DNA of 64,000 bases from Sinomonas sp. ASV486 (GCF_030908215.1 NZ_JAVFJK010000014.1:62001-126000), one strand, 5' to 3'; positions 1-7,860 are shown, counted from the stretch's first letter. A program made the numbers and translations. The notes: generated by a model not told the origin, from the letters alone.

Positions 1-749
1 ATGAGCTCAGGGAAGAGCGCCTCGGGGAACCCAAGGGCCTCGAACAGCTCCTGTGACCAGTTGCCCGTGCGCGCGTCGAGGAGCCCGGTGGTTGACGCGT
101 TGGTCTCCTCGGTCCGGCGGGCGCCGGTGAGCCAGAACGCGAGCAGGTCCGGGATGAGGAGCGCCTCGTACCCGTCCAGGCGCGGCTCGGCGGCGAGCTG
201 GTAGAGCGTGGTGAACGGCAGGAACTGCAGCCCGTTCACCCCGTAGAGCCTCTCCGGCGCGGCCTTCGCGTGGACCACCGGGATCGCGGCCTCGGTGCGC
301 CCGTCGCGGTACGAGAACACGGGCTCCTTGAGCCGGCCCGCGCCGTCGACGAGGCCGTAGTCAACGGCCCACGTGTCGATCCCGATGCTCTCGATCCGCA
401 GTCCGCGCGCCGCAGCCGCCTCGCGGGCCTTCGTCAGGCCGGTCTGGACCTCGGCGAAGATGCCGGGCAGGTCCCAGCGGAGCACGCGGGCTCCATCGCC
501 GGTCACGCCGTCGTCGATCACGCCGTTCGGGAAGCGGTGGACGACGTCGAGCGCGACCTTCGCGGCGCCGTCGTGCGGTGCGCCGTCGTGCATCCCGCCC
601 GGCCCCCCGCCGTCGTGCATCCCGCCCGGCCCCCCGCCGGCTGGCTGAGGAGCGCCCACCGTGGCGAGGATGACGCGCCCGGAGGAGGCCCCGACATCGA
701 CCGCTGCGAAGCAATGGCGGCCAGGGCCGGGCGCGCCGGGCTCGTTCAC
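1..749 (-). CDS. rhaB: rhamnulokinase, partial (C-terminal part beyond left edge)
   Basis: FGGY-family sugar kinase that phosphorylates L-rhamnulose with ATP to L-rhamnulose 1-phosphate in the cytoplasm. About 249 codons are visible. The N-terminal phosphate-binding segment reads AAVDVGASSGRVIL, and further on are IDTWAVDYGLVD and VFSYRDGRT, which fit rhamnulokinases rather than glycerol or xylulose kinases. The GTG start at 749 overlaps the TGA of the upstream aldolase gene (GTGA), so translation is probably coupled. Residues around 37-60 form an unusual Gly/Pro/Met/His/Asp-rich insertion encoded by a perfect 27-bp tandem duplication, placed in a loop of the first domain. It is the last visible gene of the leftward rhaM-rhaI-rhaEW-rhaB operon and completes the kinase step. 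Confidence 0.9.
   Translation of the reverse strand, partial: MNEPGAPGPGRHCFAAVDVGASSGRVILATVGAPQPAGGGPGGMHDGGGPGGMHDGAPHDGAAKVALDVVHRFPNGVIDDGVTGDGARVLRWDLPGIFAEVQTGLTKAREAAAARGLRIESIGIDTWAVDYGLVDGAGRLKEPVFSYRDGRTEAAIPVVHAKAAPERLYGVNGLQFLPFTTLYQLAAEPRLDGYEALLIPDLLAFWLTGARRTEETNASTTGLLDARTGNWSQELFEALGFPEALFPEL
584..637. repeat. 27-bp perfect tandem duplication inside rhaB
   Basis: Two identical 27-bp copies (584-610 and 611-637) encode nine residues each (GGGPGGMHD) in the N-terminal domain of rhamnulokinase. A partial copy precedes them at about 569-583. The period is a multiple of three, so copy number can change without breaking the frame. Confidence 0.9.
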
Positions 750-2785
750 CGGAGGAAGGCGGCGGCGACGCCGGCGTCGACGGGGATGTGGAGGCCTGTG
801 GTGTGGGAGAGCTCGTTGCTGGTCAGGACGGCAGCGGCGTTCGCGACGTGCTCGGGGAGGACCTCGCGCTTGAGAAGGGTGCGCTGGGCGTAGTACTCGC
901 CGAGCTTCTCCTCCTCGACTCCGTAGACGGCGGCGCGTTTGGCGCCCCAGCCGCCGGCGAAGATCCCGGAGCCGCGGACCACGCCGTCGGGGTTGATGCC
1001 GTTGACGCGGATGCCGTGCTCGCCGAGCTCTGCCGCGAGAAGGCGCACCTGATGGGCCTGGTCGGCCTTGACTGCGGAGTAGGCGATGTTGTTGGGGCCC
1101 GCGAAGACGGAGTTCTTCGAGGAGATGTACACGATGTCCCCGCCCATGCCCTGGGCGACCATGGCGCGCGCGGCGGCCTGCGAGACGAGGAACGAGCCCT
1201 TGGCCATGACGTCGTGCTGGAGGTCCCAGTCCTTCTCGCTCGTCTCGAGCAACGGCTTGGAGATGGACAGGCCTGCGTTGTTCACCACGAGGTCGATGCC
1301 GCCGAACGCCAGGACCGTCGCATCAACGGCCGCTGCGACCTGGGTGGCGTCGGTGACGTCCGCGCGGACGCCCACCGCGACGTCGGCGTTGCCGAGCTCC
1401 GCGGCGGCCGCCCGGGCCTTGTCCACGTCGAGGTCCGCGATGACGACGCACGCGCCCTCCGCGGCCAGGCGGGTCGCGATGGCCTTGCCGATGCCCGACG
1501 CGGCGCCGGTCACGAGGGCGATGCGGGTCGCGTGGGACTTGGGCTGGGGCAGGCGCGCGAGCTTGGCCTCCTCGAGCGCCCAGTACTCGATGCGGAACTT
1601 CTCGCCCTCCTCGATCGGGGCATAGGTGGAGATCGCCTCCGCGCCGCGCATGACGTTGATCGCGTTGAGGAAGAACTCCCCGGCGACCCTGGCAGTCTGC
1701 TTGTCCTTGCCGTAGGAGAACATGCCCACGCCCGGGATCAGGACGATCGCAGGGTCGGCCCCGCGCATGGCCGGCGAGTCGGGCTCGGCGTGGCGCTCGT
1801 AATAGGCCGCGTACTCCTCGCGGTAGGCCGTGTGGAGCTCCTTGAGCCGCGCGATGCTCTCCTCGATCGAGGCATCCGCGGGCAGGTCCAGGACGAGCGG
1901 GGCGACCTTGGTGCGCAGGAAGTGGTCCGGGCAGGACGTGCCCAGGGCTGCCAGGCGCGGGTGCTCGGCGGAGGCCAGGAACTCCAGGACCCGGGGGTCG
2001 TCGTCGAAGTGGCCCACCTGCGGCCGGTCGGTCGAGGCGAGGCCGCGGATCACTGGGGCCAGGGTAGCGGCCTTCGCACGGCCCTCTTCCCTGGGTAGGG
2101 CACCGTAGCCCGGGAGTGCGGGGCCGAAGGGTTCGGGGCGGCCGTTCTCTGCGATGTACTTCTCGGCCTGGGCGATGATCCACAGCGAGTTGGCCTCGGC
2201 CTCTTCGCTCGTCGCCCCCCACGCGGTGATGCCGTGCCCGCCCAGGATCGTGCCGATGGCCTCGGGGTTGGCGGCCTTGATCGCCGCGATGTCGAGGCCG
2301 AGTTGGAAGCCCGGACGCCGCCACGGGACCCACACGACTCTGGCGCCGAAGACCTTCTCGGTGAGCGCCTCGCCGTCGGCCGCGGTGGCAATCGCGATGC
2401 CCGCGTCCGGGTGGAGGTGGTCCACATGCGCGGCGTCGACGAGCGCGTGCATCGCGGTGTCGATCGAGGGAGCCGCCCCGCCCTTGCCGTGGAGGCAGTA
2501 GTCGAACGCGGCGACCATCTCGTCCTCCCGCTCCACCCCCGGGTATACGCCGGCCAACGCGCGGAGTCGATCCAGGCGCAGGACGGCGAGGTTCTTCTCG
2601 GTCAGGGTGCCCAGGTCACCGCCGGAGCCCTTGACCCACAGGAGCTCGACCGGCTCGCCCGTCACGGGGTCCGTCTCGGTGCCCTTGGCCGAGGTGTTGC
2701 CGCCGGCATAGTTGGTGGTGCGCTTGTCCGCGCCGAGGCGGTTCGACCGGGCGATCAGCTCGGTCACAGTCTGGTTCTGTGTCAT
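746..2785 (-). CDS. rhaEW: bifunctional L-rhamnulose-1-phosphate aldolase / L-lactaldehyde dehydrogenase
   Basis: A 679-residue two-domain enzyme. Residues 1-400 are a class II (zinc) aldolase/adducin domain with the metal-binding HLHPD at 123-127 and LGGHGITAWG near 181-190. It should split L-rhamnulose 1-phosphate into dihydroxyacetone phosphate and L-lactaldehyde. Residues 420-679 are a short-chain dehydrogenase with the NAD-binding TGAASGIGK (426-434), NNAG (502-505) and catalytic YSAVK (569-573). It should oxidise lactaldehyde to lactate, as described for RhaEW enzymes of Bacillus and Chloroflexus. The fusion passes the reactive aldehyde between domains of one polypeptide. ATG at 2785 lies 15 nt after the rhaI stop, and the TGA overlaps the rhaB GTG start. 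Function is assigned from family and operon context. Confidence 0.92.
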   Translation of the reverse strand: MTQNQTVTELIARSNRLGADKRTTNYAGGNTSAKGTETDPVTGEPVELLWVKGSGGDLGTLTEKNLAVLRLDRLRALAGVYPGVEREDEMVAAFDYCLHGKGGAAPSIDTAMHALVDAAHVDHLHPDAGIAIATAADGEALTEKVFGARVVWVPWRRPGFQLGLDIAAIKAANPEAIGTILGGHGITAWGATSEEAEANSLWIIAQAEKYIAENGRPEPFGPALPGYGALPREEGRAKAATLAPVIRGLASTDRPQVGHFDDDPRVLEFLASAEHPRLAALGTSCPDHFLRTKVAPLVLDLPADASIEESIARLKELHTAYREEYAAYYERHAEPDSPAMRGADPAIVLIPGVGMFSYGKDKQTARVAGEFFLNAINVMRGAEAISTYAPIEEGEKFRIEYWALEEAKLARLPQPKSHATRIALVTGAASGIGKAIATRLAAEGACVVIADLDVDKARAAAAELGNADVAVGVRADVTDATQVAAAVDATVLAFGGIDLVVNNAGLSISKPLLETSEKDWDLQHDVMAKGSFLVSQAAARAMVAQGMGGDIVYISSKNSVFAGPNNIAYSAVKADQAHQVRLLAAELGEHGIRVNGINPDGVVRGSGIFAGGWGAKRAAVYGVEEEKLGEYYAQRTLLKREVLPEHVANAAAVLTSNELSHTTGLHIPVDAGVAAAFLR

Positions 2786-2800
2786 GTCTTGAGGGTCCTC

Positions 2801-3967
2801 TCAGGCGCCCCAGCCGGCCTGGGTGCCGCCGACTCGGGTGTCATTGATGAGCTTCTGGTAGCCGGAGGCGGCGTAGGCGGCCATCGGGTCCGCCGGGAGG
2901 CCGCGTTCCTCGCGCCACGCGGCCAGGGCCGGTCGGACGTCGGTGTAGAAGGCGTCCATGAAGACGGCGTTCGCGGCCAGGACGTCGCGGCAGGCCTGGG
3001 CCTCCTGGAGCGCTGCCCGGTCCAGGAGCATCGCGCGCGCCGTCATCTCCTGGACGTTGAGCACCGAGCGGATCTGGCCCGGGATCTTCTCCTCGAGGTT
3101 GTGGCACTGGTCGAGCATGAGGGCCACACCCGAGTCCGGCTCGAGGCCGCCGCCGCGGACCACTTCGACCATGATGCGGAACAGCTGGAACGGGTCCGCG
3201 GCGCCCACGATCAGGTCGTCGTCCGCGTAGAAACGCGAGTTGAAGTCGAACGAGCCGAGCTTCCCCAGGCGCAGCAGCTGGGCGACGATGAACTCGATGT
3301 TCGTCCCCGGGGCGTGGTGGCCCGTGTCCAGACATACGAGGGCCTTCTCGCCCAGCGCCAGCGTCTGCGCGTAGGAGGTGCCCCAGTCCGGGACGTCTGT
3401 GTGGTAGAAGGCCGGCTCGAAGAACTTGTACTCGAGCACGAGCCGCTGGTCCGCCCCGAGGCGCGCGTAGACCTCCTGGAGCGAGTCCGCGAGACGGTCC
3501 TGACGGGCCCGGATGTCGTCCTGGCCCGGGTAGTTCGTGCCGTCGGCGAGCCAGACCTTCAGGTCTCGCGAGCCCGTCTCGTCCATGATGGCGATGCACT
3601 CGAGGTGGTGCTCAATCGCACGGCGGCGCACGGCGTCGTCGGACGAGGTCAGGGAGCCGAACTTGTAGATGTCGTCCTGGAACGTGTTCGAGTTGATCGT
3701 CCCGAGCTTCACCCCGAGGCCCTCGGCGTGGGAGCGCAGCGCCGCGTAGTCCTCGACCTTGTCCCACGGGATGTGGAGCGCGACGCTCGAGGCGAGGCCC
3801 GTGAGCTCGTTGACCTTGGCAGCGTCCTGGATCTTCTCCTCGACGGTCCGAGGCGTGCCCGGCGTGCCGAAGACCTTGAAGCGCGTGCCGGAGTTGCCGT
3901 ACGCCCACGAAGGAACCTCGATCGCAAGGCCCTCAAGGAGCGAGAGTGCGGTGAGGGGGATGGTCAT
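2801..3967 (-). CDS. rhaI: L-rhamnose isomerase (RhaI type)
   Basis: A 388-residue TIM-barrel isomerase converting L-rhamnose to L-rhamnulose with a divalent metal. The sequence matches the Pseudomonas stutzeri/actinobacterial RhaI type rather than enterobacterial RhaA. Typical segments are EVPSWAYGNSGTRFKVF near the start, LEYKFFEPAFYHTD, CLDTGHHAPGTNIE (metal-site Asp and His) and FDFNSRFYADDDLI. The ATG at 3967 was chosen because AGGAGA sits 7 nt upstream and ATGA overlaps the stop of rhaM. Further upstream the same frame is only the out-of-frame shadow of rhaM. It is the second gene of the rha catabolic operon. Confidence 0.93.
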   Translation of the reverse strand: MTIPLTALSLLEGLAIEVPSWAYGNSGTRFKVFGTPGTPRTVEEKIQDAAKVNELTGLASSVALHIPWDKVEDYAALRSHAEGLGVKLGTINSNTFQDDIYKFGSLTSSDDAVRRRAIEHHLECIAIMDETGSRDLKVWLADGTNYPGQDDIRARQDRLADSLQEVYARLGADQRLVLEYKFFEPAFYHTDVPDWGTSYAQTLALGEKALVCLDTGHHAPGTNIEFIVAQLLRLGKLGSFDFNSRFYADDDLIVGAADPFQLFRIMVEVVRGGGLEPDSGVALMLDQCHNLEEKIPGQIRSVLNVQEMTARAMLLDRAALQEAQACRDVLAANAVFMDAFYTDVRPALAAWREERGLPADPMAAYAASGYQKLINDTRVGGTQAGWGA

Positions 3968-4383
3968 GGTCGTTCTCCTGCCGTGTGTGGTTCGGTGCCG
4001 GACGATGGCGCGTGGCGGGGTTCCGCGGCGGCACGGGCCGCGGCGAGCTGCGATTCGAGGTTGAAAACCTCCTCGAGGGGGACGAAGGCCGCGTCCGGGG
4101 GCGCGTCGACGCCGTCGAAGAGGCCCGCCATCTCGGCCTGCCAGCGAGCATTGACCTCGTAGGCGCCCATACGGGCGGTCGCGGCGTCGATGCTGTCCGT
4201 CTCGACGTATCCGATGAGCAGCCCATCCGGACGGAGGAAGAGCGAGTAGTTGTGCCAGCCGGCGGTTTCGAGGGCCTCGAGCATCTCGGGCCAGACGGCG
4301 GCGTGGCGCCGCCTGTACTCCTCGATACGCTCGGGCTGGATCCACTGCTGGAAGCAGATCCGCTGCGCTGCGGTGGGGGCCAC
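3964..4383 (-). CDS. rhaM: L-rhamnose mutarotase
   Basis: A 139-residue ferredoxin-like-fold mutarotase (RhaM/RhaU, DUF718 family) interconverting the alpha and beta anomers of L-rhamnose so that the isomerase receives its preferred form. Family residues are visible in RICFQQWIQPERIEEYRRRH, where the His of RRRHAAVWPEM is catalytic in the family, and in WHNYSLFLRPDGLLIGYVET. The GTG start at 4383 is preferred because AAAGGAG lies just upstream. An ATG at 4428 would lie inside the promoter region. The C-terminal 30 residues (Ala/Pro-rich) extend past the usual length of about 105 residues. It is the first gene of the leftward operon, directly behind the promoter and operator at 4397-4453. Confidence 0.9.
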   Translation of the reverse strand: MAPTAAQRICFQQWIQPERIEEYRRRHAAVWPEMLEALETAGWHNYSLFLRPDGLLIGYVETDSIDAATARMGAYEVNARWQAEMAGLFDGVDAPPDAAFVPLEEVFNLESQLAAARAAAEPRHAPSSGTEPHTAGERP

Positions 4384-4396
4384 GTTGCTCCTTTTC

Positions 4397-4408
4397 TGAA
4401 TCGATTCA
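4397..4408. promoter_or_regulatory. LacI-type operator downstream of the rhaM promoter
   Basis: The 12-bp perfect palindrome TGAATCGATTCA, with a central CG as in LacI/GalR-family operators. It lies between the predicted transcription start and the ribosome-binding site of rhaM, a position that would block transcription. It shares the TGAA-N-CG-N-TTCA frame with the sites at 4472, 5755 and 5887. Confidence 0.7.
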
Positions 4409-4423
4409 AGAAGTGTTTCCACC

Positions 4424-4453
4424 AGCATAGAGATCCACTCGGGACTGGGTCAA
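4424..4453 (-). promoter_or_regulatory. promoter of rhaM-rhaI-rhaEW-rhaB
   Basis: Read leftwards, TTGACC (4448-4453) and TATGCT (4424-4429) are separated by 18 bp, a good match to the primary-sigma consensus. Transcription would begin near 4417, just before the operator at 4397-4408 and about 35 nt before the rhaM start. Confidence 0.7.
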
Positions 4454-4471
4454 TAGGCCGGGCGGGCATTT

Positions 4472-4483
4472 TGAAACGCTTCA
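4472..4483. promoter_or_regulatory. LacI-type operator upstream of the rhaM promoter
   Basis: TGAAACGCTTCA, identical to the site at 5755-5766 and the reverse complement of the site at 5887-5898. It lies about 20 bp upstream of the -35 box and 75 bp from the second operator at 4397-4408, a spacing that would permit looping. Confidence 0.7.
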
Positions 4484-4597
4484 CTTACGCCCCTTTGGGT
4501 AGAGGGGCGGGTGGGCGGGGTCAATACCACGTGGGGTATCTTCGCGCGCGAGGATGGGTGTCCGCAGGTGCTGGGCCTGTACGGCCGGCCCGGCTCT

Positions 4598-5671
4598 TCA
4601 GACTCTGGCGAGGCCCTCTTCGGCCTTGGGACTCATGGTGGAGCCCAGCGTGCTCTCGCGTGGGACCAGCCTGGGCTCGAGGGTCAGTACCCGGTGCTCG
4701 TGGCGCTCGGGATTCCTGATCTCATCCAGCAGCAGCCTCATGGCGGCGGCTCCCATCTCGTGGCCGTGCTGGGTGACCGTCGACATCGGGATCGCTGCCT
4801 CTGTCGCGAACTGGTTGTCATCGTAGCCGATCACGGCCACGTCCTCGGGAACGCGCAGGCCGCGGGCCATGAGCTCGTGGATGATCCCGGCCGCGATCCG
4901 GTCGGATGGCGCGAAGATGCCGTCCGGGCGTTCGCCGCGGGCCCGGGCGGCGACGAGGGCCGCGATCCTGCGGCCCTCGTCGCTCTTGAGCCGGTGGCTG
5001 CCGATGACTTCGAGCGTGACATTCCCTGCTTCTGTCACGGCACGCCGTGCCCCGTTCAGGCGGGCTCTGATCGCGTGGAACTCCTCGGGGCCGCCGGCGA
5101 AGAGCAGCCTCCGCCGGCCGAGCCCGATCAGATGCCCGGTCGCGATGTAGCCGCCGAGCTCCTCGTCGGAGATGACCGCGCAGCAGTCCTCGCGGCCGCC
5201 GGCGTAGTTGACCAGGACGATCCTCCGTCCGTGGCGGCGGACTCGATCGATGCCCTCGAGGGTCGCGTTCATCGGCGCGAAGAGGATGCCGGCGACCCGG
5301 GCCTCGTCGAAGATGTCCAGGTACGACTCCTGGCGCTCCAGGTCCACGTCGCTGTTGGCCAGGAGGAGGTTGTGCTTCGACCTGCGTGCCTCGTCCTCGG
5401 CACCGCGGGCGATGTCGACGAACAGCGAGTTGTCGATGTCTGTCAGGACGAGGCCGACGGTGCTGCTTACGCCTGCCGCGAGCGAGCGCGCTGCGCTGTT
5501 GCGCACGAAGCCCAGCTGCTCGATCGCCGTGTGCACCTTCTGCAGCGATTCCGGGGAGACCCGCTCGGGCTTGTTGAGCGCGTGCGAGACGGTGCCGAGC
5601 GAGACTCCGGCGAGACGGGCGACCTCCTTCATGCTCGGCGGTCGGTCCGCGGCCTTGGTCGTCCTCGTCAT
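4598..5671 (-). CDS. LacI-family regulator of the rhamnose regulon
   Basis: A 357-residue LacI/GalR repressor. The N-terminal helix-turn-helix is at residues 14-33 (MKEVARLAGVSLGTVSHALN) followed by the hinge helix region NSAARSLAAG. The rest is a periplasmic-binding-protein-like effector domain with GYDDNQFATEAAIPMSTV near the C-terminus. ATG at 5671 has GAGGGA about 8 nt upstream; ATGs at 5698 and 5710 are less likely. The gene lies between the catabolic operon and the divergent importer operon, and matching operators occur in front of all three, including its own promoter, so it is very likely autoregulated. L-rhamnose or an early intermediate is the likely inducer (inference). Confidence 0.88.
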   Translation of the reverse strand: MTRTTKAADRPPSMKEVARLAGVSLGTVSHALNKPERVSPESLQKVHTAIEQLGFVRNSAARSLAAGVSSTVGLVLTDIDNSLFVDIARGAEDEARRSKHNLLLANSDVDLERQESYLDIFDEARVAGILFAPMNATLEGIDRVRRHGRRIVLVNYAGGREDCCAVISDEELGGYIATGHLIGLGRRRLLFAGGPEEFHAIRARLNGARRAVTEAGNVTLEVIGSHRLKSDEGRRIAALVAARARGERPDGIFAPSDRIAAGIIHELMARGLRVPEDVAVIGYDDNQFATEAAIPMSTVTQHGHEMGAAAMRLLLDEIRNPERHEHRVLTLEPRLVPRESTLGSTMSPKAEEGLARV

Positions 5672-5754
5672 CTTCGTTCCCTCGCTTGGCTGCCTCATCG
5701 GAGTCCACACCGTCCCGGCCCTGCAGCGACAGCCGCCCGACGGCAGCGCGCCAG

Positions 5755-5766
5755 TGAAACGCTTCA
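5755..5766. promoter_or_regulatory. LacI-type operator in the regulator leader
   Basis: TGAAACGCTTCA, the same 12 bp as at 4472-4483. It lies just downstream of the predicted start of the regulator transcript. Confidence 0.7.
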
Positions 5767-5781
5767 GGTGATGTTCGGAAC

Positions 5782-5811
5782 AGGATAGGGCGCCGCTCGA
5801 CAGCAGGTCAA
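5782..5811 (-). promoter_or_regulatory. promoter of the lacI-type rhamnose regulator
   Basis: Read leftwards, TTGACC (5806-5811) and TATCCT (5782-5787) with an 18-bp spacer. The predicted start point near 5775 is followed by the operator at 5755-5766, which suggests autorepression. Confidence 0.6.
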
Positions 5812-5848
5812 TGGGGAGGAGACGCGAAATTTATCGTTTCAAATTCTG

Positions 5849-5877
5849 TTGACGTAGGTCACACCGCCTCCTAACCT
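5849..5877 (+). promoter_or_regulatory. promoter of the rhamnose(ide) ABC importer operon
   Basis: TTGACG (5849-5854) and TAACCT (5872-5877) with a 17-bp spacer. The operator at 5887-5898 overlaps or directly follows the predicted start near 5884. Confidence 0.65.
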
Positions 5878-5886
5878 TGAACCCAG

Positions 5887-5898
5887 TGAAGCGTTTCA
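5887..5898. promoter_or_regulatory. LacI-type operator of the importer operon
   Basis: TGAAGCGTTTCA, the reverse complement of the sites at 4472 and 5755. Placed directly after the -10 box, it should let the adjacent LacI protein block the importer and first rhamnosidase. Confidence 0.72.
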
Positions 5899-5932
5899 AT
5901 CACTGTTTCCCCGACTCAATGGAGAGGTTCCG

Positions 5933-5992
5933 ATGACTCGATCGAACAGCGCCCGCAGACGGGTGCACTGCTGGTTCGGGAGGGCACGATGA
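5933..5992 (+). CDS. 19-residue arginine-rich leader peptide frame
   Basis: A short frame MTRSNSARRRVHCWFGRAR preceded by GGAGAGG at a good distance (5921-5927) and ending in a TGA that overlaps the ATG of the first permease (ATGA at 5989-5992). Five of its last twelve residues are arginine. It lies between the operator and the permease, so it would be translated first on the importer mRNA. It may couple or modulate permease translation. No homologue is recognised; it could be an accidental frame, but the ribosome-binding site and precise overlap argue that it is translated. Confidence 0.5.
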   Translation: MTRSNSARRRVHCWFGRAR

Positions 5993-6951
5993 GCTCGGCA
6001 GAGGGCCAGTCGCTGGCTGTGGCCGAGGCTGCGGCGCCGCTGTCGCCGTTGCGGCACAGGGCAGGCAGATCGCCGGCAGTCCGACGGATCGGCGCGGTGC
6101 CGTGGTGGTTCGTGGTTCCCGCGCTCGTGTTCTACCTGTTCGTGGTCCTGTGGCCCAGCGTGCAGGGCGGGGCGTACGCGTTCACGAACTGGGACGGGCT
6201 CTCGGCGACGAAGGACTTCGTAGGGCTGGCCCAGTTCGAGCGGATCCTCAAGGACCCCTCGGGGGTCGGTGCGGTCGTGCACACGCTTCTGATCGCGGTG
6301 GCCATCACGCTCGTGCAGAACCTCGTCGGCCTGCTCCTGGCCCTGGGCGTGAACACGAAGATCAAGAGCCGCAACATCCTGCGGGTGGCCCTGTTCACCC
6401 CCGCGGTCATCACTCCCGTGGCGACCGGCTACCTGTGGAAGTACCTCATGACCCCGGACGGGGCGATCAACCAGCTCCTGGGCTTCTTCGGCCTCACGGC
6501 GCTCCAGCACGACTGGCTGGGCGATGCCGACATCGCTCTGTGGTCCATCGTGGCGACGGTGGTCTGGCAGTTCGCCGGGTACTCCATGGTCATCTTCCTT
6601 GCGGGCCTCCAGGGGGTCCCCGAGGACGTCCTCGAGGCTTCCAGGATCGACGGCGCGGGACCCTTCCGGCGCTTCTGGTACGTCGTCCGGCCGGAGCTCG
6701 CGCCGGCGATCACGATCAACCTGATGCTCTCGATCATCGGCGGCCTCAAGCTCTTCGACCAGGTCTGGGTGATGACCTCGGGCGGCCCAGGCACCTCGAC
6801 GGACACCATGTCGACCCTGATCTACAAGAACGCCTTCCAGTTCGGCGACTTCAGCTACGGCATCGCCATGGCACTCGTCCTGACATTCTTCGTGGCCATC
6901 CTCTCAACGGCCCAGTACAAGCTCCTCGGCAAGCAGGGAGGCACCAAGTGA
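5989..6951 (+). CDS. sugar ABC transporter permease 1 (CUT1, MalF-like)
   Basis: A 320-residue inner-membrane permease of the carbohydrate uptake (CUT1) family. After a hydrophilic N-terminus of about 35 residues come six predicted membrane segments beginning at VPWWFVVPALVFYLFVVLW. The EAA loop that docks the ATPase is visible as EASRIDGAGPFRRFWYVVRP. The conserved FDQVWVMTSGGPGTSTDT follows near the end. ATG at 5989 has GGGAGGG 4-10 nt upstream and overlaps the stop of the 19-codon leader. The next permease begins at the overlapping GTGA. No ATPase gene is present in the cluster, so a shared MsmK/MsiK-type ATPase encoded elsewhere is presumably used. Confidence 0.92.
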   Translation: MSSAEGQSLAVAEAAAPLSPLRHRAGRSPAVRRIGAVPWWFVVPALVFYLFVVLWPSVQGGAYAFTNWDGLSATKDFVGLAQFERILKDPSGVGAVVHTLLIAVAITLVQNLVGLLLALGVNTKIKSRNILRVALFTPAVITPVATGYLWKYLMTPDGAINQLLGFFGLTALQHDWLGDADIALWSIVATVVWQFAGYSMVIFLAGLQGVPEDVLEASRIDGAGPFRRFWYVVRPELAPAITINLMLSIIGGLKLFDQVWVMTSGGPGTSTDTMSTLIYKNAFQFGDFSYGIAMALVLTFFVAILSTAQYKLLGKQGGTK

Positions 6952-7769
6952 ACCGCTACACGTGGCGGACGTTCATCCTCGAGGCCGTCATGGTCCTCGT
7001 CGGCGTCCTCTTCTTCCTCCCGGTCTACATCCTTGTCAACCTGGCCCTGAAGAGCCCGGACGACCAGTCCTCCCCGCTCGCGCCCGTGACCAGCGCGACG
7101 TTCCAGAACTTCGCCGACGCGTGGAGCCAGGCCAACCTCGGCCAGGCGCTCCTGACCAGCGCCTTCGTCACGGTCTTCAGCGTGGCGGTCATCGTGGCCG
7201 TCTCGGCCGTTGCCGCCTACCCGCTGGCCCGGGTCACGAAGCGCTGGTCGCGGTGGATGTTCTTCGTGTTCATGGTCGGCCTGCTCCTGCCCTTCCAGCT
7301 GGCGCTCATCCCGCTCTACACGACCATCCGCGACCTCGGACTGCTCGGGAACCCCCTCTCGCTCGTCCTGTACTACGCGGGCCTCCAGGTGCCGTTCTCG
7401 GTCTTCCTCTACACGGGCTTCATCCGCGCGGTGCCACTTGACTACGAGGAGGCCGCCTCGATTGACGGCGCCGGGCCGATCCGCAGCTTCTTCTCGGTGA
7501 TCTTCCCGCTCGTGCGTCCGATCACCGGCACGGTGATCATCCTGAACGTCCTGCACGTGTGGAACGACTTCCTCACCCCCCTGCTGTACCTCAGCGGCAG
7601 CAGCCAGCAGACCGTGCCGGTGGCGCTGTTCTCCTTCGTGAGCCAGTACGTCTCCCAGTGGAACCTCGTCTTCGCTGGCCTCGTGATCACGGTCGCCCCG
7701 ATCCTATTGGCCTACTTCGCAATGCAGAAGACCATCATCAAGGGCTTTGCCAGCGGCCTCAAAGGCTAG
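6948..7769 (+). CDS. sugar ABC transporter permease 2 (CUT1, MalG-like)
   Basis: A 273-residue permease, the partner of the preceding gene. The GTG start overlaps the previous stop (GTGA at 6948-6951). The first membrane segment is at FILEAVMVLVGVLFFLPVYILV, and the EAA loop reads EEAASIDGAGPIRSFFSVIFP. The ending FAMQKTIIKGFASGLKG is typical of MalG-like proteins (usual length about 275). It should form a heterodimeric channel with permease 1 for rhamnose or a rhamnoside. Confidence 0.92.
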   Translation: MNRYTWRTFILEAVMVLVGVLFFLPVYILVNLALKSPDDQSSPLAPVTSATFQNFADAWSQANLGQALLTSAFVTVFSVAVIVAVSAVAAYPLARVTKRWSRWMFFVFMVGLLLPFQLALIPLYTTIRDLGLLGNPLSLVLYYAGLQVPFSVFLYTGFIRAVPLDYEEAASIDGAGPIRSFFSVIFPLVRPITGTVIILNVLHVWNDFLTPLLYLSGSSQQTVPVALFSFVSQYVSQWNLVFAGLVITVAPILLAYFAMQKTIIKGFASGLKG

Positions 7770-7785
7770 CCCGCCGCAACACCCG

Positions 7786-7809
7786 GCAGGGCCCCGTCCC
7801 GGGCCCTGC
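7786..7809 (+). promoter_or_regulatory. intercistronic hairpin between permease and binding protein genes
   Basis: Perfect 9-bp stem (GCAGGGCCC with GGGCCCTGC, 7786-7794 and 7801-7809) and a 6-nt loop. In ABC operons such a structure often protects one side of a processed mRNA so that the binding protein is made in excess; that role is inferred here. Confidence 0.5.
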
Positions 7810-7860
7810 GCCAACACCCATGCAGCCCAAAGGGCGGCACTTCAAAGGAGAGCAAGACAC

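Noticed and set aside
788-4162. Long open frames on the plus strand opposite the rhamnose genes (788-2098 and 2234-4162)
   Set aside because: They are antisense shadows created by high GC at third codon positions; translations are low-complexity and match no family, while the minus-strand proteins have clear motifs.
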